IMG/VR virus record: IMGVR_UViG_3300046836_000582
Coordinates: 1 to 30,220 of that record
DNA length: 30,220 nt
DNA from: a virus
Strand: one strand, 5' to 3'
This document shows positions 28,077-30,220 of this stretch, in pieces. The notes under the pieces are model-generated. The model made no database searches and had not been told where the DNA came from. It saw nothing but the letters and a program-made list of their open reading frames with translations. How positions within the stretch are numbered: position 1 is the stretch's first letter; every line of letters starts with the position of its first letter. The translations under genes and the position numbers were made by a program.

Positions 28077-28285
28077 CCCCCGAAGAACTGAACGCGCATA
28101 TCGATTCCAGGATCAAAGAGAACATGCAGGCGATCGCAGAACTTGCTGCGCAGAAGGCCATCGATAAGGTCTATGCCGACATCGGCGCCAGCATGGTCAA
28201 GAAGCTAATTTGGGGCCTCGGGGTTCTCGCGGTGGCTTTACTGATTTACCTTGCGGGTCGGGGTGCGAAGATTCCTCTTCCGTAA
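28073..28285 (+). CDS. Holin-like small membrane protein (70 aa)
   Basis: GTG start overlapping the preceding TGA. A charged helix (about 1-38, MTPEELNAHIDSRIKENMQAIAEL) is followed by one strong membrane segment (about 44-62, LIWGLGVLAVALLIYLAG) and a short basic tail. This is the build of phage holin-like or small membrane-anchor proteins with cytoplasmic N-terminus. Two holin candidates therefore exist (the other at 8788), and neither is proven. It is the last rightward gene, and its 3' end overlaps the leftward 28197-28391 ORF by 89 bases. Confidence 0.65.
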   Translation: MTPEELNAHIDSRIKENMQAIAELAAQKAIDKVYADIGASMVKKLIWGLGVLAVALLIYLAGRGAKIPLP

Positions 28286-28391
28286 CTTCGTCGATCCAAA
28301 ACCACTCAAGTTCAGTTCCGCGAAACTTATCAGGATTATCACCTTTCGGATAGATACACGGACATCCAGGGTAGTGTTGTATATGACTCAC
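28197..28391 (-). CDS. Small Pro-rich leftward protein (64 aa)
   Basis: GTG complementary to 28389-28391 overlaps the stop of the primase gene (GTGA), with GGAG 5 nt upstream. A GTG 6 bases earlier is an alternative. The product starts with SHIQHYPGCPCIYPKGDNPDKF and has a CxC and a highly charged and Pro-rich tail. Its last 30 codons are antisense to the holin-like gene, which weakens the case, but the coupling, ribosome binding site and non-random composition favour it. Function unknown. Confidence 0.5.
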   Translation of the reverse strand: MSHIQHYPGCPCIYPKGDNPDKFRGTELEWFWIDEVTEEESSHPDPQGKSVKPPREPRGPKLAS

Positions 28392-29977
28392 AACCACTCC
28401 ACAATACAGGAATTCGCAACCGGCAACAAGCGAAACTGAAAGACGTCGCCCTTCGCGGCATTCTTGACTTTCTCAATCTCCAATTCGTGCTTCAGCTCGT
28501 CCGCGCTGACCTTCCAAATAATCTCAAAGGCGCCTCCCATACCGCTCCACCCTCTCGGGCCACGCCCATCGGTCTTCCCTTCGTGGTGGATCAGCATAAT
28601 CATCGCGCCGGTAGCCTCGTACAGCTTATGGCAATACCCCAGCAGCTCACCCATCTCTTTGCCGGAATTCTCGTCCGCTCCTGGGGTTACCGCGGCCAAG
28701 GTGTCGAAGAAGATGATCGATGGCCGTTTTTCGCGTTTAATGGCCTTCAGGAGCGCCGTCTGGTGAGCCCTATCGATCAGTACCGGGGCGGTCGGAAGCA
28801 CCTTAATAGGTGCCGCTGAGGCTCCGCGTGCGGCTAATCCTGCGGCTAATCGTATCTGGATCCCACGATCGTCTTCCGCTGCCACATAGAGAATTGAGCC
28901 TTGCTTCACCGGTTGCCCCCTCCACGATTGGCCAAGGCTAATGGATAGAGCAAGATCCACCGCGGTAAAGGTCTTTCCAGCGCTGTGCTGGCCGTAAATG
29001 ACCCCAATTGCCGCCTCCGGCAGGACTCCTGGGATGATCCATTCGGGCTCCGGGCGCTTGAATAGCTCGTCGAGATTGAGGAATCGGAAGTCCAGCTCCA
29101 TTTTTTCAACCGGTTTCGATTCGAATAAGGTGGCTAATCCCTGTGAAACATCTTCAAAATCATCAACTGAAGCCTTGCTACCGCGTCTAAGAGAATCGAT
29201 AGTGATAGGAGTGTCAGACCGACCAAAAGATAGCCAATGGCTCTCAAGATCTTGACGCCCCTCATATTTATGACTCGTCGCACTCCATTCATCCCAGATT
29301 GCAAAACCGTCATTCGATCCTCCAGTGGCGTCGTGTATCGCCATTCCGATCTTTATCCATTCGTCGTATCCGCAGTTCGGATCCCGTTTAGACAAGAAGT
29401 TGACGATTTCAGGATTCGATGATTTCTGTGCCAAAACTCGGTCATCCCGTTGCTGTATATCTGATCCGAGTACCGATTTCCATAAGGCCAAAAGAGCATC
29501 CGGGATTGGCGGAAGATTCCTCCAGTCGCCAACCCATTCATAAGGTTTGCCGGTGTCCGGGTGGATGCTTGGAGGAAGTACATCTTGTACTGATGTGGAC
29601 TTGGATGTACCACAACGAAGTTCGAAGGCAGCGGGGCTACCGCAAAGAGAGATTGACGGTAATGGAGTCGCGAGCGCATAAATTAGTTTCCCCCTATTCG
29701 ATCTTCCGCTTTTGATTTGCACCGCGGCAGGATCGGCCAAAAGATCGGCCAAAACGATGCCGTGCTGCACCAAATAAGCAGCGGCTTCGTCCATCCGGTC
29801 CAAGTCCAATGAGCAAGTCCCGCTGTAGGCATGCAGCAAGCCTGCTCCGACAAGACCTTCCGGATTGGTAATAGCGTTCTTCTGCTCACTCCAGCCGGTA
29901 GTTCTTGGGCCTTTGGTTCCAGGAGGGATGGCACAAATCTTCCAGCCGTGCTGAATGTATTCCGCGAATTGTGTCAT
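28388..29977 (-). CDS. Replication protein: PrimPol domain plus RepA-like AAA helicase (529 aa)
   Basis: This is a primase-helicase for phage DNA replication. The N-terminal PrimPol domain (about 1-170) shows the LDLD catalytic acidic pair (58, 60) and the QDVLPPSIHPDTGKPYEW motif (131-148). The second PrimPol motif reads SGRSNRGKLIY (90-100) and lacks the usual His, a variant I believe occurs in other phage primases. A PriCT-2-like linker follows (about 190-265, DPNCGYDEWIKIGMAIHDATGG). The C-terminal ATPase has Walker A GQHSAGKT (329-336) and Walker B IIFFDT (Asp425), and a downstream HHEGKTDGRGPRGWSGMGG, as in RepA-type hexameric helicases. It is translated by TAATG coupling from the upstream gene. 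Confidence 0.88.
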   Translation of the reverse strand: MTQFAEYIQHGWKICAIPPGTKGPRTTGWSEQKNAITNPEGLVGAGLLHAYSGTCSLDLDRMDEAAAYLVQHGIVLADLLADPAAVQIKSGRSNRGKLIYALATPLPSISLCGSPAAFELRCGTSKSTSVQDVLPPSIHPDTGKPYEWVGDWRNLPPIPDALLALWKSVLGSDIQQRDDRVLAQKSSNPEIVNFLSKRDPNCGYDEWIKIGMAIHDATGGSNDGFAIWDEWSATSHKYEGRQDLESHWLSFGRSDTPITIDSLRRGSKASVDDFEDVSQGLATLFESKPVEKMELDFRFLNLDELFKRPEPEWIIPGVLPEAAIGVIYGQHSAGKTFTAVDLALSISLGQSWRGQPVKQGSILYVAAEDDRGIQIRLAAGLAARGASAAPIKVLPTAPVLIDRAHQTALLKAIKREKRPSIIFFDTLAAVTPGADENSGKEMGELLGYCHKLYEATGAMIMLIHHEGKTDGRGPRGWSGMGGAFEIIWKVSADELKHELEIEKVKNAAKGDVFQFRLLPVANSCIVEWL

Positions 29978-30213
29978 TATTTCGTTTCAGGATATGGCAG
30001 TAAACCACCGTCTTCAACTTCGACCATTCCTTCGGGACCGTTTTCGTCGCATTTCATGAATTCGTGAAACAGTTTTAGAAGTCCGGCACCAGAATCGCGT
30101 TCGGTTCCCGATATAGAAACATGCTTGAAATACTGCTTTCCGTGTTCGGTAAGCACAATCCAAACATTCCAACGATCACGATATGACTGATACCCAATGT
30201 CCATATGCCACAT
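29977..30213 (-). CDS. Small leftward protein, unknown, possibly partial (78 aa visible)
   Basis: The frame is open to the right edge; ATGs complementary to 30211-30213 and 30202-30204 are possible starts, so the true N-terminus may lie outside the window. The protein has many aromatic and charged residues (MDIGYQSYRDRWNVWIVLTEHGKQYFKH, LLKLFHEFMKCDENGPEGM). Its stop overlaps the primase start (TAATG), so it is the upstream member of the early replication operon and may be a replication accessory protein. No family recognised. Confidence 0.6.
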   Translation of the reverse strand: MWHMDIGYQSYRDRWNVWIVLTEHGKQYFKHVSISGTERDSGAGLLKLFHEFMKCDENGPEGMVEVEDGGLLPYPETK

Positions 30214-30220
30214 CGAGCCG

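Noticed and set aside
1-30220. tRNA genes, CRISPR arrays, insertion sequences and an integrase with att site
   Set aside because: I looked and saw no cloverleaf with a recognisable T-arm, no regularly spaced repeats, no transposase or integrase motif.

Overview
The window is a long piece of a tailed double-stranded DNA bacteriophage, about 50% GC by eye. The gene set points to a short-tailed, podovirus-like virion. It has a P22-like portal, a scaffold, an HK97-fold major capsid protein, a small head-tail adaptor, a large nozzle-like tail protein, a fibre, and four consecutive low-complexity proteins that look like ejected internal virion proteins. No tape-measure, tube or sheath gene is visible. 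The host cannot be read from the sequence. The T4-type lysozyme and the Sec signal peptide only say that it is a bacterium. Most genes have no recognisable relative, and I saw no integrase or tRNA gene.

Layout. Two leftward genes (1-308) lie left of a 950-base non-coding control region (309-1262) that is dense in palindromes and direct repeats. Nearly everything from 1263 to 28285 is rightward, late and packed end to end: two small genes; a block of receptor-binding, beta-rich proteins (2081-7154); a large terminase split into two coupled ORFs (7173-8812); a lysis-like cassette containing a secreted serine protease and a GH24 lysozyme (8788-10180); portal, Acb2-like protein and scaffold (10686-14239); the capsid operon (14900-16854), closed by a structured terminator; adaptor, nozzle and fibre genes (16956-22467); and the internal proteins plus a holin-like gene (22518-28285). 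Leftward early genes resume at the right edge (28197-30213), with a PrimPol/helicase replication protein at their centre. Early genes therefore read leftward and late genes rightward, and the two converge near 28.2 kb.

Two small leftward islands interrupt the late region. One is a JAMM/JAB-family peptidase preceded by a 20-residue coupled leader ORF (10171-10658). The other is an endonuclease-VII-like HNH nuclease (14243-14743). Both look like separately transcribed accessory genes. The JAMM protein and the Acb2-like protein lie within 3 kb of each other and could both concern anti-phage defence of the CBASS kind. That is inference.

The most striking signal is regulatory. A short extended -10 element, roughly TGG-TATAAT, recurs before gene blocks without a good -35. 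In eight places a -10-like hexamer sits exactly 6 nt before the start codon, so the predicted transcript starts on the ATG or GTG itself. This suggests a phage with many leaderless mRNAs. At the portal gene the element is a near-perfect palindrome that would fire in both directions, giving a leaderless portal mRNA one way and the JAMM operon the other.
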